Source: Patiria miniata (lineage: Eukaryota > Echinodermata > Asteroidea > Valvatida > Asterinidae). Taken from it: 64,000 bases of DNA. The position numbers were made by a program, and so were the translations under genes. The notes below the pieces were generated by a model, which did not search any database, was not told the origin of the DNA, and saw nothing but the letters and a program-made list of their open reading frames with translations. Shown here one piece after another: positions 37,207 to 48,969 of the stretch. Numbering within the stretch: the stretch's first letter is position 1; every line of letters begins with the position of its first letter. Where the stretch lies: the NCBI RefSeq assembly GCF_015706575.1, contig NW_024037069.1, forward strand, positions 44,461,553-44,525,552, given 5' to 3'.

Positions 37207-39341
37207 TTATCGTTGCAAAGGAACCCTCCGACCGTACGGATTGGAGACAGACGCTGAGGGTGCTCTACTCTTTTTAAGCTGCCGAAAGACCAGCTTTTTC
37301 TTCATCTGTGCCGTCTCCTTATGGATTTCTAAGATCTGCATCCTGCGCGCGTGCTCCTCCTCCATCATCTGCATGCGACGCTTGAATTCCCAGCGGGCGT
37401 GGAGCTGTTGCTGCTTTTCCAACTTGGAGCGAGAGTTTGATTCCATCGTAGTAAGGCGTGTAGCGGTGGTATCAGTGACGGGAACATCCCGCCCCCAGTC
37501 GGAGTAAGATCCCAACATCTCGTCATCATCGGAGTCATCAAGAAAGTCTGATTCATCCTCATCATTATCCACGTCGTGTGTTGGTCTTGGGTCAGCCGAC
37601 TCTCCCACGATCTCTGGAAACTCTCTTGCCCAGCTGCCGAAAGGAGAGAGAGAGAAAAAATGACACTTTTTCATCCGGCATATGCTCGAGATGTGAAGTT
37701 CTAAGGATCTGTTTCACTTTATGCTGTCTGAGAATAACATGGACAAGCATACTTAAGTTGCATTCGAACCAACGACCTTCCACCTAAAAGTGCAGACGTC
37801 TTTTACCCCTCGACCACCAAGCTAGCTGAAAACCTAATTCCAGCTGTCTCATGTGAATACTAATGCAGTAATTGGTAACGAATAAAACTCTGGTAACTTT
37901 GACACGATTTTCACCAAAAAAGTAAAGATAGGTTACTCATTCTTTTCTTCTCCCTTTTAACATGATGCAGGAAACGTATTCAATTATTTGAATTCAAATT
38001 CCAATTTTGAGACATTTAATAATTAGACTTGTCTTCGTACAATCCTCTTTTTCTTCGCTCGTGATTTTAAACGTAGTTGTAGGCTGTCGAAAGTGGCGAA
38101 ATGACGATGCAACATTCTGTGTCGGTATCACACTTCTTGAAACTGATGTGAAGTTTCTTGTGACGCGAGGTGAATGATGAAATAGAGCACAGAAGTAACG
38201 ACATCAGTGGAGAATCCACGATTATATTTTTTTGAAGAATTGTAGGGGTGAGCCGTCCGTCGAGGATTGTTAGGATAGCAGTGCATTCATGCAAGATTTA
38301 TAAATAAAATCGATTAATGTACAAAGAAGAAAAGAACAATATAAAGACTTCTCAATATTGTTTGATGTTTCCTTTTTTGCCCAGTACAGGTAAAAACCAA
38401 TCTTAAACTTAAGACTGAAATGTGCTGGTCTGCCACCCAACCACTGCCACTCACCTGGGCAATGTAGAGTTACTGGACGAGGCGTGTCCGTTAATAGAAT
38501 CCACTCTGATAACCTGCTGGCTCATGGACTGACACGGTGGTGAGTGGACATCACTGAGCTGGATGGATGGCAAAGTAACCATAGTAACGCCAGACTCATC
38601 CTCATCCAACAATTCCACACTCTCCTGTTTCACCTGTGGCGTTTCCATGGCATCGGGGATGTCATCCTCCTTAAGCTTCGTCTCATGGGCTGTGTCTACG
38701 ATGCCTTGCTCTGGGTGGAAGTCGGGCTGTGGGTCTGGCGAAGAGAGTTGACTTTGAGGATGCAAGTCAGCATCTTGGAGATCACGTTGGAGATCATCGT
38801 CAGCTGTTCGCAGATAGCTCCTCACGGTCCTCACTCTATGTCCGTGATTAGTCCGCTCAATAGCAGCCATCATCCCGTTGATATACTGCGCCAACTCGTT
38901 CGGCTTCCTAGTGCTATACCGCACCTTCCCGTTCACCTCCACTCGCGTCTCTAGATAAACATCCAACTCGTGCCTAGCCCAGTACTTCATGCGTCTCCAT
39001 TGTTCTCGTATCCGCTGTATGCTCCGACTAACCCTACCGGCTCGGCTGCCTATCTTAGCGGTGAATTCAGCGTGAATCTCCCGCCAAGCCTGCTTCCGTC
39101 GCTGCACGGCGTCCGTGTCGGCTGCCTTGTCCTCAATCACAGCTAAACGTTGCTGCACCAAACGGACGAGGACAAATTTCTCCGTCTGTTCCCAGTTCTG
39201 CGACCGTTCTCTCTTGGTGTGTTGGCCGTTCAGTGTCCTCATCATCTCGATGTCATGCGGTTGGCGTCCGTTAGTGTACAACCAACCATCAATGTTGTCT
39301 TTGCCAGACGAAAGATTCAGAGTTGTACCACTTGCGGCCAT
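37207..39341 (-). CDS. Myb/SANT-like DNA-binding domain protein
   Basis: Two exons, 39341-38455 and 37633-37207, encode 437 residues. The donor is CAG|GTGAGTGG, the acceptor TTCGGCAG, and the split codon (AG+C, Ser296) keeps the frame. Residues about 48-120 look like a Myb/SANT-like DNA-binding domain, with Trp50, Trp86 and Trp115 at helix-like spacing and the basic helix SRSIQRIREQWRRMK. Residues 180-250 are acidic and Pro-rich and contain a sumoylation-type motif, VKQE. The second exon holds a very acidic stretch (DEDESDFLDDSDDDE) and a coiled coil (about 360-415, LEKQQQLHARWEFKRRMQMM). This layout, Myb/SANT head and C-terminal coiled coil, is known for MSANTD/FSBP/NAIF1-type nuclear factors, several of which are related to Harbinger transposon proteins. 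Orthology is not resolved. The 5' start (MAASGTTLNL) is the first in-frame ATG. Divergent from the CBX gene. Confidence 0.85.
37634..38454 (-). other. Intron of the Myb/SANT-like gene
   Basis: This is an 821-bp GT-AG intron, AT-rich, containing a tRNA-like SINE head near its 3' side (37759-37826). No other feature was recognised. Confidence 0.8.
37759..37826 (-). repeat. tRNA-derived SINE head in intron
   Basis: Read on the minus strand, an A-box-like TAGCTTGGTGGTCGAGG is followed about 40 bases later by a B-box-like GGTTCGAATGC. This spacing and order mark a tRNA-derived SINE head. Pairing of the arms is imperfect, so a functional tRNA is unlikely. Confidence 0.6.
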
Positions 39342-41843
39342 TTTTCTCCTCTATCTTGCAGTGCACTTAAGAGCGCTACTACATGTACATTCATGGACAG
39401 TACAGCCATACACGCATAATTTGCAGCACTACAGTGTGCCGTACGTATGCCTAATGCTCTAAATCATCGCTAACCACGACTACGTACTCCGCCATGGTGA
39501 GTCATCCGTGTATAGTTAGTCACGGTGGATATACATGTAGACGCGATTCAAGTCGTGGCTGCCTGCTACTTGCCCAAACAATAATATTATGGGAAGTGAC
39601 TTGCGTTTAATAATGTTTCCATCAGAGTCACTGGCATACACGCGTTGTCACGGTTCTTCAGCGACGACTAGCTAAGTGATGATATGTATTGACATAACAT
39701 TTTTATCATCCTTGTGGCTAGTTTTTTTTTTCGTCGTACAGGAAGTTTTAGTGTCAGTATAGGCCTTAACTGTTTTTTTAGGTTGACGTATTATTTTATA
39801 TTCTGGTCACTTTGGGGTTTTCCGACTAACAATATCTTATGTTCCCGTCTTGCTTTGTTTCAGTGAATGTCATGTCGATTTTTGCCGTAGTAAGTTGACG
39901 ATCCTTACGTACTGAAATTCAAATCTCCCCCTTATTAATATCTGCCCCTTATTAATAATACAATTCTATATTTTAACAACTATCAATCGGTCAATTTGTT
40001 GTGCAGCCAATTCTGTTTCAATCTTTCAAATTTCTTGAAGCCATCCACTTTTTTCGATATCCAAATACTCCTGAAAATGAGACTAGTTAATCTAAACGTC
40101 ATATGTGAGTGAACAACCGCCCGCGATCCTCTGCCTTACACTGAGCGACACAATGGGCAGAATGAAGACCCTAAACGGATCTTCAAGTAGGCAAGTGATT
40201 ACATAAGACATCCTTAAAGATGATCATCCACCTGCTGTTTTCGAGTTTCACATCAAAAAATAGATTAGGTTTTTTTTCTTCAATTGCTATTTTTCTCAGC
40301 ATTATAAAAGCTATTCACTTTTGAATGAGATGTTAAAAAATAATTTTAAAAAAATCACCGACGTTATTGAATTATCACAACTTTTTCGTTAAAATAAAAC
40401 TTATCTTCAAATTGAACATTTGTTAGGAGGGAAAAATGTTTTTGAAGAGAAAAGTGTGGGCCTTTGCATCTTGAAGGACATATCAGAATTGTGACATGCG
40501 TCATTCAACTGTTAACTTTCTATTCAGTGTAGAATCTCATCCCCTGAAAATAATCCAGCATGAAGAAAGGATTTGAAAATGATCAAAATGCGAACAAAAG
40601 TAGCCTAAATCCTGCATGTATTTTGTTATTATTGATAGGCATATACAGCTGCCGTAATATAAAAACCGACTAAAACCCCCAAATGGTAAGCCGACTTTAA
40701 GCTCTTATACGTAGGAACCTTTGCTTTATGTGCATGTTTTTCGCAAAATCTTAAATATGGTGTATAACAAATTAGTTGATGGAGTTTCGGCACAATAGCT
40801 AAAGTACAGTACATTTTGAAGAAAAAAAAACAGGTACATTTTTTAGGGTCTCGTACTGCATGGTTTCCGTTGCTAATTGACGATGTAAGTTTAGGCGAAA
40901 TAATTTCACAAGGTATTATGATATCTGTTTTATCTTCACTTGAAGTTTGAGAAAGGCTTCTGTCAGTAGGTAATTGTCTGAGTACATGCAATTTCAAATG
41001 ATCGTTCGTGGTTTTAAGAGGCTGTCTCGATAACATTGAGCAAATTTAACGCGGAACAGCGCAGTTAGTGCACCAAGCCAACCTCCAATTTAGGAATTGT
41101 CAGGTGGCTTATGGTCGGAATCGTGACCGACTGGTCCAAAGCACCAAACTTGGCAAATAGATTCTCATATCCGTAGAGAAGATATGTAGAAGGGTGACAC
41201 CTGAAATTCTTTTAGGAAGGGTGCTTAATTGGCACATAATTATAAATAGTCGCCTTGTGATATCAACTGTCCTCATAATTATCCTGTTACTTGTGTGTTT
41301 AAGAAATTAAGGGTATGTAAGTAGAATTCCCAAAATAGACTATATACAAATAAAAATACCAAAAATATGGGAATAATTCAATTAAACGGCAGCTATTTAT
41401 GATTATGCAAATTAGGCACTCTTCCGAAAATGATTCCTGGTGTCACCCCCTCTAAATATTTTCTCTAGGGATATAAGAATCTATCTGCCAAGTCATTGGT
41501 GCTTTTGACCAGTCTGTTACGATCTTGTCAAATATTGGATTTAAGCCACTTAACTAGAAAGGAGAAAGAAATTAAATTTAAAAAGGAAAAGGTCTAATTC
41601 AATAATTAATGTTATTATTTAGTGGTTTTTCTTTCATTATACATGTTTGCATAATGAACAGCGCCGAATGATGACCGGTCCCCAACCCAATTTTATAAAC
41701 AAACTTTGAAATTATACTCTTACATAGGCCTATGTCAGAGACCTATAGCGTGACCAAAAAAAACCACCCAATTAACACAGATTTAATCGGGTTGGATTTG
41801 AACCCACTTCCTCCTGGTACATTCTATTTTGTCTCCACTTGTG

Positions 41844-42290
41844 CAGGGTGAGTCAAAAAGAAAGAGACCGAGTTAGAAAAGAAATATTTTAAAATGTGAC
41901 TCGCTCCATTTAAATGTATTAAAAAATGGGTTAAAGTTCTACAAGTTATTGACTATAGTACGTGTACAATTTATTTCATGTAATTTGCACACTAATTACA
42001 AGTTATCTCTAGTTTAAAAGAATTACCACAAAATTCAGCTGTCCACCACTGATCGTTGGCCGATTCGCATTGATGAACTATGCATGGATTTTTTTCCTAC
42101 ATCCATGAATGAATGAAAACTCGCAAAGGAAAACAGACAAAATCACCATCATCATTTAAAAAAAAACTTGATTTGTTCCTTACTAACAAAACACAAATTA
42201 TGACAGTAAAAAAGTCTTAACTCAAATTATTACAATCTCATTTAATATTTGAATGTCTGTGTGTTGTCTCCAGTTCTCACTAAACTTCAT
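41844..42290. mobile_element. CAGGGTGAGTC-ended element, right end missing
   Basis: It starts CAGGGTGAGTCAAAAAGAAA and matches 28139-28732 in several ordered blocks up to about 42290. Beyond that the similarity fades and no GACTCACCCTG end was found. It is probably a truncated copy of the same family. Confidence 0.6.
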
Positions 42291-42439
42291 GAACATCTTC
42301 AAAGTATAAAAGGGCATATATGCAATGTAATTTGTTTGTTGTAATCCTTGAAAATGCACCTTTGTGTCTCCTTTTATTCCTATTTCCAATTTTCGATTGG
42401 CCATTTTCAAGGGTATTTTGGTGCCTTTGAGATTTTATG

Positions 42440-42680
42440 CTATTGGAATTTTCCATATTCGTCAGCAAAACTGTGATGTCATTTCAGGCAGAAACATCAA
42501 TGTTACAACTAGTTTCAGCACCAAAAGTTGCCAGAATTTTTGATATTTCACTCTTTAGTGATTCGTTGTTGTGCCAGAACATGGCAGCCACCAATGAGCA
42601 AACTTTTCTCACAAACGTTGTCAATGAACACATTGTTGGATTCACAATTTGAACAGAAACACCTAAAATAATATCAATAT
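42440..42680. repeat. Interspersed repeat, copy 1 (continues into the 45-bp array)
   Basis: It shares ordered blocks with 57465-57745: TTCCATATTC, CTGTGATGTCAT against CCGTGATGTCAT, GGCAGAAAC, CCAGAATTTT and AGTGATTC. The family's end in the 57-kb copy (GTGTTCCTGTAGTGACATCAC) resembles the unit of the array that follows this copy. Class unknown. Confidence 0.55.
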
Positions 42681-42976
42681 CTTCCTGAAATGACAGCACA
42701 AAGTAACACCTAAAATAAACGGTGTCTTCCTGAAATGACATCACCAAGTAACACCTAAAATAAACAGTGTCTTTCTGAAATGACATCACCAAGTAACACC
42801 TAAAATAAACAGTGTCTTTCTGAAATGACATCACCAAGTGACACCTAAAATAAACAGTGTCTTCCTGAAATGGCATCACAAAGTAACACCTAAAATAAAC
42901 GGTATCTTTCTGAAATGACATCACAAAGTAACACCTAAAATAAACAGTGTCTTTCTGAAATGACATCACAAAGTAA
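42660..42976 (-). repeat. 45-bp tandem array, about 7 units, open on the minus strand
   Basis: Unit starts (CTTCCTGAAA or CTTTCTGAAA) fall at 42681, 42726, 42771, 42816, 42861, 42906 and 42951, exactly 45 bp apart. Because 45 is 15 codons, the minus strand stays open through the whole array and reads as repeated MSFQKDTVYFRCYFV-type 15-mers in a 161-residue frame (42969-42484). No start context, splice site or domain supports translation. The array looks like an expansion of the tail of the neighbouring interspersed repeat. Confidence 0.8.
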
Positions 42977-44218
42977 CAGCGCCCTTAGTTGTCCAGGAAA
43001 AGCATGGAAAAGTTTAAATGTTTAAAGAAGTGCACTTTTCAATACAACCCCCCCCCCCCCCCCCCAAAAGGATGTCAAATAGTATTCATACATTTTAAGA
43101 TTTAAATCGGCCCATATGAAGATTTAACTCGGCCCATGTTTAAAAAAAAAATGGGCTTTATGAATTAAAAAAAAAAACACGTTGAATTATTTGAAAACTT
43201 CGTTTCCCACAAAAAGGGGGGGGGGGGGGTGGTTTCGTTTTTCATAGGTTCACAGACGTACAAGATAGGGAAAATGATGTAGTATTTTCGTTATAATAAA
43301 AAGTTGAAAAATCATTGGAAAAAAGAAAGTGGAATCCATTGAAGATCGCGGACAGTATATTGTTTGAGCTTGAAAACGTGAATTTTAGCAGGAGTTTGCG
43401 TCATGTTATGATTAAATCGACACAGAGGATACAGGCCTCACTCCGTATGATGCCATACCCGGTCCCCCCCCCCCCCCGGGCCCCCGAAAGTTTCTCTTCG
43501 CTCTCCGATGCTCTCGAAAATCTTCTCCTTCACGAACAAGTCTTATGAAATTTGTTTTTTCATAATTGTTGGGTAATCCACACACACTTAGGCATATATA
43601 ACACGATCCACTCCATCAGACAAAAATGGTGAACGACGAAGGTTTGATGTCCAGAACACGCCGCTAGCATCCATGTTCCATATCGGACACAGTAGTTATT
43701 CATCCACGGCGCGCTAACGCCATGTGCATGTGCTGTACGTGGTGCATTGGGGTCTGTGTGTACATTATCTTTGCACGGTCGCCATTGCTTGTTGAAGCAG
43801 GACGTCACACACGAGGTATTATGGGATGTTATTAGCTAGACGGCCTAGCCTCACACACACACCGTATACCTGAATACTGACTAAAGCCACAGCTGCTGCT
43901 AGCTGCGTGTAAGGTCATTATAACTGTTGGCTGTGCTGGTCATAATGGTGCGCTGCATTGTGAAATAATACGGCGAAAAAACTGCAGTAACACACGCACG
44001 GCCATCGCCTACAACCCACTCAAATATTAGCAGTTGTTTACAATGGATAGCCGATAACTGAATTGTCGCCATGCTTTCTCTCTTTTCCTGACCGTGTGTT
44101 TATGGTTTTTATTAAGTGACCGAGGAGTCCAACTCCCGAAGGTGTACTACACCGAGCCACGCTGTAGGCCAGGCCATGCTTTCCCGGCGAATGTTTTGAT
44201 GAAACTCGGTCCCGCACC

Positions 44219-45911
44219 ATGGAGCTTAAAGATCTGGGAGAACAGGTTTATGCCGCCGAGGAACTCCGTGATCGCAGAATTCGTAAGGTGAGTGGTCATG
44301 TTGAATTCCCCCGTCAATCCCTGGACGAAAACTGCACTCCAGACTCATTTTTCCAATTTAATTTCCACGTTTTGCAGGGCAAGGCTGAATACTTGGTGAA
44401 ATGGAAAGGCTGGGCGAATAAGTGAGTATCGAAAATCCCGCTTCATGCACTCGAGTTTTTACTATAATTTGCTGTCGAATTTAACCCGTGATTTTGCCAC
44501 TATCATGTTGACTGATTGTCGTATTGATGATGTTCGTTTATTTCTGATTGTAGATACAATACTTGGGAACCTGAGGACAATATTCTGGACAGGAGGTTGG
44601 TTGAGTTTTTCAACCGGAGGTAAGCATAAAATACACCTCGCAAGCAAACATGGCGATGTTAAACATTCGTTATGCAGCTGTTTTCACACAGCTTGTCTTT
44701 ATTACTAATACCACAAGTTGCAACCATTTAAATATCCGGCTTTTCTGTTCTCCGCTCACTTTTCCAGCAGGCACAACAGCGATCCAGGAACCTCAAGTAG
44801 CGGCAAAACACCGGCAAAACGTGGAAGGAAAAAGGTAGGTCCAATACGCCATTTTGAAGTCAGAATTATGGGCGTGAAATTGCTTGCGCAATTTCTGTGG
44901 AGTTTTTCTGTTTACGGCTGAACGGCGGGAGGTTTCGGAAAGCGGGTTTTTTGGTAGCTTGGAGTAATGTCTTAGCTTTTTGTCTACCAACAGTCATCAG
45001 TGGGTGCCGAGGCTCACGGGAAATCAGAACTTGAATCGGAGCAGGGTCCCCGACAACCCAAGCAGGCAAGACGCGATGTTCCGAGCGATATCACCAAGCC
45101 CCCAGCGGGGAAGAAAGACCTACCGGTACCCACAGAAACCGACGAAAACTCCAACACCAAAATCACAGAAGTGGAGAAATTACCTGGCCTTTTGGAATCC
45201 AAGCTGAAAGATAAGAAAGTTTTAAGCAAAGTGGACAAGACCAACGCCACCCGGAGGAAGAGCAGCGAATCGTCAGAGATTGTCCAACGTAAGACAGGCA
45301 AGAAGAGTCCCACAGTGACACTGGTTCGAGATGGTCTTCTGACCTTACCCATCCCAACCACAGCAACATCACCCAAGAGTGCTATTAAGGTGAAATCGCC
45401 TGTCACAGCCTCGCCACCAGTCAAGAAGAAAAGGAAGCTGGTCAAACCCGTAGAAACGCCCAAGAAGGAACCCCAAATTGTCGATACAGAAACTCCAATC
45501 CGTAAAGATAAACCCTCTCCCGGGCCCGATCTTGCCAAGGTTTCCCCGACCCTGAAGCCGTTCCCTGAGGACCAGCCTGAAGTGGTGCTGTGCCCTCTAG
45601 AGCTGGAGAAGTCCAGGATCAAGAACCACAAACAAAAGTCCATGAAGCAGTCGCCATGGAAACCGCGCCATCTTCCCGCCTCCGAGGTGTTGGTGACGGA
45701 TGTGACGTCACAGGACGTCACTGTGACGGTTCGGGAGTGCACATCCATGAAGGGTTTCTTCAAGAATTGTAACAGAGACAGTAATGGGGAGAGTGAGAGA
45801 GAGGACACGCCCCCTCCGAAGGAACTCAAGGAAGACAAAACGGAAAGTTTGAGTGAAGCAACCGAACCGATCCAAGTTGAATCGAAGCTTCCGCAAGAAG
45901 ATGTAATGTAA
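44219..45911 (+). CDS. CBX: Polycomb group chromobox protein (CBX2/4/6/7/8 type)
   Basis: Five exons: 44219-44287, 44378-44421, 44554-44619, 44771-44834 and 44994-45911. All introns are GT-AG, phases agree, and the product is 386 residues. Residues 8-60 form a chromodomain (VYAAEELRDRRIRK, then [20 protein letters not shown]), with the aromatic cage expected from Tyr11, Trp32 and Trp35, which in this family binds H3K27me3. An AT-hook-like KTPAKRGRKK follows at 72-81, then a Lys/Ser/Pro-rich linker. A Pc box lies at about 311-339 (LVTDVTSQDVTVTVREC ... GFF); this motif contacts RING1 in PRC1. The length is close to human CBX8. Expected role: nuclear reader subunit of canonical PRC1 in gene silencing. 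Invertebrates usually have one such gene, ancestral to vertebrate CBX2/4/6/7/8. The exon-4 acceptor is a CAGCAG tandem, so forms with or without one extra Ser are possible. Confidence 0.95.
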
Positions 45912-45993
45912 AATATACCATATTATTGATGAGAAAAAAATATATTGTTTGTGGCGCAAAATGAAATGTCTAAAAAAAAAAAAAGCTGTCAAA

Positions 45994-45999
45994 AATAAA
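45994..45999 (+). terminator. Poly(A) signal AATAAA of the CBX gene
   Basis: AATAAA lies 83 bases after the CBX stop codon (45909-45911). A second AATAAA occurs near 46531 and could give a longer 3' UTR. Confidence 0.6.
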
Positions 46000-47911
46000 T
46001 GATTCTCTGAATTTAATCATCATAAGAGGGATTAACATCAAATTGAAGGAATCACAAACACCTGATTTTCAAATAATATGAATTAATATTCATATACATA
46101 TAGTATAAGATGTAAAGTGATTTTGAGCATTAATGTTGTCAGTGACATATCAAAAGTGGCAGTCTACAAATCAGGTCTCATACTGCTAAAAACTAAAAAT
46201 GTTTCTATTAAATTGTAGAACATTAAATATAGGTCGAATTATTAATATGTTTCTCAGAAAGGTGTTTAAGAGCTCTATGTAATATTAAATGCGTATGTAG
46301 CCTCTAAGCTTATGATAAAACACAATCAAAACGTTGGAAGAATTGCAGTGCAAAAAATGCCAAAGCTTTGCTCGGAAAGACTAACTAAATGAAAACTCCA
46401 AAGTGCTTGGGGAATTTCCTTTTTTTGTCCAAATTTGCTTGATAATGTCATAGCTCATTATACTACATTAATATCAACTTTGATGACACAACAAGTATCC
46501 ACAAAGTGTGGAGAAAAACTAATTTAAAGAATAAAGCTCAGCACAAGCACCCCCCACCCCTTCGAGCGCTCGAAAAACTGGGTTTTTTAAAGTTCTTTTT
46601 TACTAATACACTGTACATACGTATGGTAGGTATTTCTTTTTGTCTATACGTAAGTGCAAATTTATCGTAATGATTATGTTTCTAAATTCATGACACATGA
46701 AACATGGAAATGAATGCGATTTACGGAGAAATCGTTGAGTACGAAATAAATATATAAGGCCAGTACAAATAGCAATGGAAATTGTAAACGAGCTATATAT
46801 TCAACTAAAAATATTTGATCATTTTTATCTGTTTCGGAAATCTAAAACACGAAACATGGCGGATTAGATTAAACTGTCGAAGAACTTAACCACGGCATGT
46901 ACACGATGAGTCATTATCTTTTCTGGAATATCATTGTTAGATTTTTTTGGGATATCAAAACAAAGTAAACTTATTGTTGTTGCAATTGTGTAATTGCTTC
47001 AACAAATGTCCAGATATTTCGATATTTCGGAACTTTTGTGAAAGTTAAGCTGTTGTTGATGTATGAAGTATTTATCCATTTCTTATAAAGTATATGAAAT
47101 CACGTTATATAGATGTTCGTTTTGTTTTACTTTTATATTGCATGAAGACGGTGAAAGATGAACCTTGATGGTATTTCGGTCGGGTTTTTTTTTTCAATTG
47201 GGTTGAAAGGTGGTCCAGCTCAACTTCCCAAGTTCGAATGTAGACCAGGGTTGGAACTAGCTGATGTTGCATTTTAATCGTTTACGTTTTGTACAAGTAT
47301 GCTGTAAAAACGGTGCTTACAGTGTTTAAACACTTTTTGTACCCACTTTTTTCGCATGTTTAGGATTTTTGCACAGTATGAAAGCCTGATAGCGCCATCA
47401 GTAATAACTTATTTTAAAAAAAAAGGAAAATGTTATATTTTAAAATGTGTTTTTCTGCTACAGGTGATACTTTGCCTGTCAATTAACTTCAATCCGATAA
47501 GTCATTTTATTTACTTTTTATGGTACAATTGGGCTTTCGCACGATGCCTAAACATGTCACAGATTCAAATATACGGATGCAATTAAGACATGTGTTTGAA
47601 CTTGGAGTGTTTAGAACACAGTATACAGAAAAAAAAGTTGGAATGCGAGTTCTGGCAAAACTAATATACGAAAAGTACTGAGCAACAACGTTTCCCGAAA
47701 GGGACCTTTTCATACAAATAATTCGCATATTCTCAAATTGATATTCCAAGGGAAACTCGGGAATTTTTTTAAAAAGTTATTAAACATTGAAATCAGTCAT
47801 TAAGTTCGCTCACATAAATACGATTGTCCGTATAACGTTAAGGAACGTGCAGTTGGGATGTGAGGTGTAGTTGTTTGTATTACTACACTCAATAAGAAGT
47901 CCATGATCAGA
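46000..47911. other. Non-coding stretch downstream of CBX
   Basis: AT-rich sequence that may include an extended CBX 3' UTR. No gene or clear repeat was recognised. Confidence 0.5.
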
Positions 47912-48210
47912 TTGACCAGAATCCGGGTTCTATAGGGCCTGACACTTCTCCGGGTCAAATTGACACTTCTTTGACTCATTTTCCGGGTCATTTTGACCTG
48001 GATAGACGTGCCATTTTTACCCTGAAGAGTTTCATTTTGACCCGGAAAAGTGTCATTTTGACCTGGAAATGTGTCATTGTGACACGTACAAGTGTCATTT
48101 TGACTTAGGAGAGTGTCATTTGATCCGGAAAATGTCAGTTTGACCCGGACAAGTGTCATTTTGACACGGAAAAGTGGCAGGCCAAATAGAACCCGGATTC
48201 CAGGTCCATT
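47912..48210. mobile_element. Short TIR element filled with GTGTCATTTTGACCCGGA subrepeats
   Basis: The outer ends are inverted: left GAATCCGGGTTCTATAGGGC, right AATAGAACCCGGATTC. Inside are about ten degenerate copies of a roughly 21-bp unit (GTGTCATTTTGACCCGGAAA). It looks like a non-autonomous element whose interior expanded as a minisatellite. No clear target duplication was identified. Confidence 0.65.
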
Positions 48211-48547
48211 CTGGAGTGCACGCTGGTTATATTTTCACTAGTAGGACAGTGTGATGTAACGAATGGTTGTTGGAATTGATCCAAACCCATGTATGATTTT
48301 GAACTTGTCCATTGTTATATTCAAACTTCAATATTTTCCCCCATTTTGTTTTGGACGTTTTCAACCCTCTGAAAACACGCTTTTACATTGGGCCGCTTTT
48401 TCGCCCATTATAAATCACACAAGACACGCGGGAATTAATGTGGGGCACAATTAATTCGAAAAATGTACAGTAAATATTCAACATAGCTCAAAGTGATTCT
48501 CTTTCGTATTGCTATAGAAAAATAGCAACTATTTAAAAAAAATTCTA

Positions 48548-48969
48548 CAGGGTGGTCCAAAAAACGTTTACACTTTTGCAGACGCAGATTTCCTGGAATT
48601 GGGGAGACATGTTAAAATGTTTTCAAGATATTCCTAAACTACAGCAGCTTCCTGGTATTATGGTGAAAACGGCGCTGAGAATAAAGCCTATATGGTGATG
48701 GCTTAAAGAAAGATGGTCAAACACCAGTTTGTCCACATGCAAGTCTGTGAGATAATCAACACAATAACACTGCAAGCACAAAGAACTGCAATAATGACTG
48801 CCATATACGTGAACAAACTAGTTGTTGACCATTGTTAAAATGGGCGCTATTTTTAACGCCGATTTCACCATACGACGAAGATCCTGTAGTTTAGGAATAT
48901 CTTAAAACAAGTTCAACATGTCTCATCAATTTTAAGAAATCTGCCTCTGAAAAAAGTGTAGCCACGCTG
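48548..48969. mobile_element. Fold-back TA-flanked MITE, CAGGGTGGTCC type
   Basis: It starts CAGGGTGGTCCAAAAAACG after TA and ends AAGTGTAGCCACGCTG before TA. The arms mirror each other: AAGATATTCCTAAACTACAG on the left, CTGTAGTTTAGGAATATCTT on the right. The whole element is therefore a long imperfect hairpin. It has no coding capacity. Confidence 0.75.

Larger units (their letters stand above)
39342..44218. other. Divergent intergenic region between Myb/SANT-like and CBX genes
   Basis: About 4.9 kb separates the two start codons, so both promoters and 5' UTRs must lie here, but no TATA box can be singled out. The region carries an element remnant at 41844-42290, a SINE-like B box on the minus strand (GGGTTCAAATCCAAC, 41791-41805), the 45-bp array at 42660-42976, and G/C runs near 43048, 43216 and 43464. 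The 135-residue open frame at 40629-41036 shows no recognisable domain. Confidence 0.5.

Noticed and set aside
38544-38954. 136-residue plus-strand open frame
   Set aside because: It is a shadow of the first exon of the Myb/SANT-like gene on the other strand.
40629-41036. 135-residue minus-strand open frame
   Set aside because: There is no recognisable domain, and it includes a poly-Phe run from an A-rich tract on the plus strand.
45014-45838. 274-residue open frame on the minus strand
   Set aside because: It lies antisense to CBX exon 5 and mirrors its codon bias; it has no domain and no splice support.
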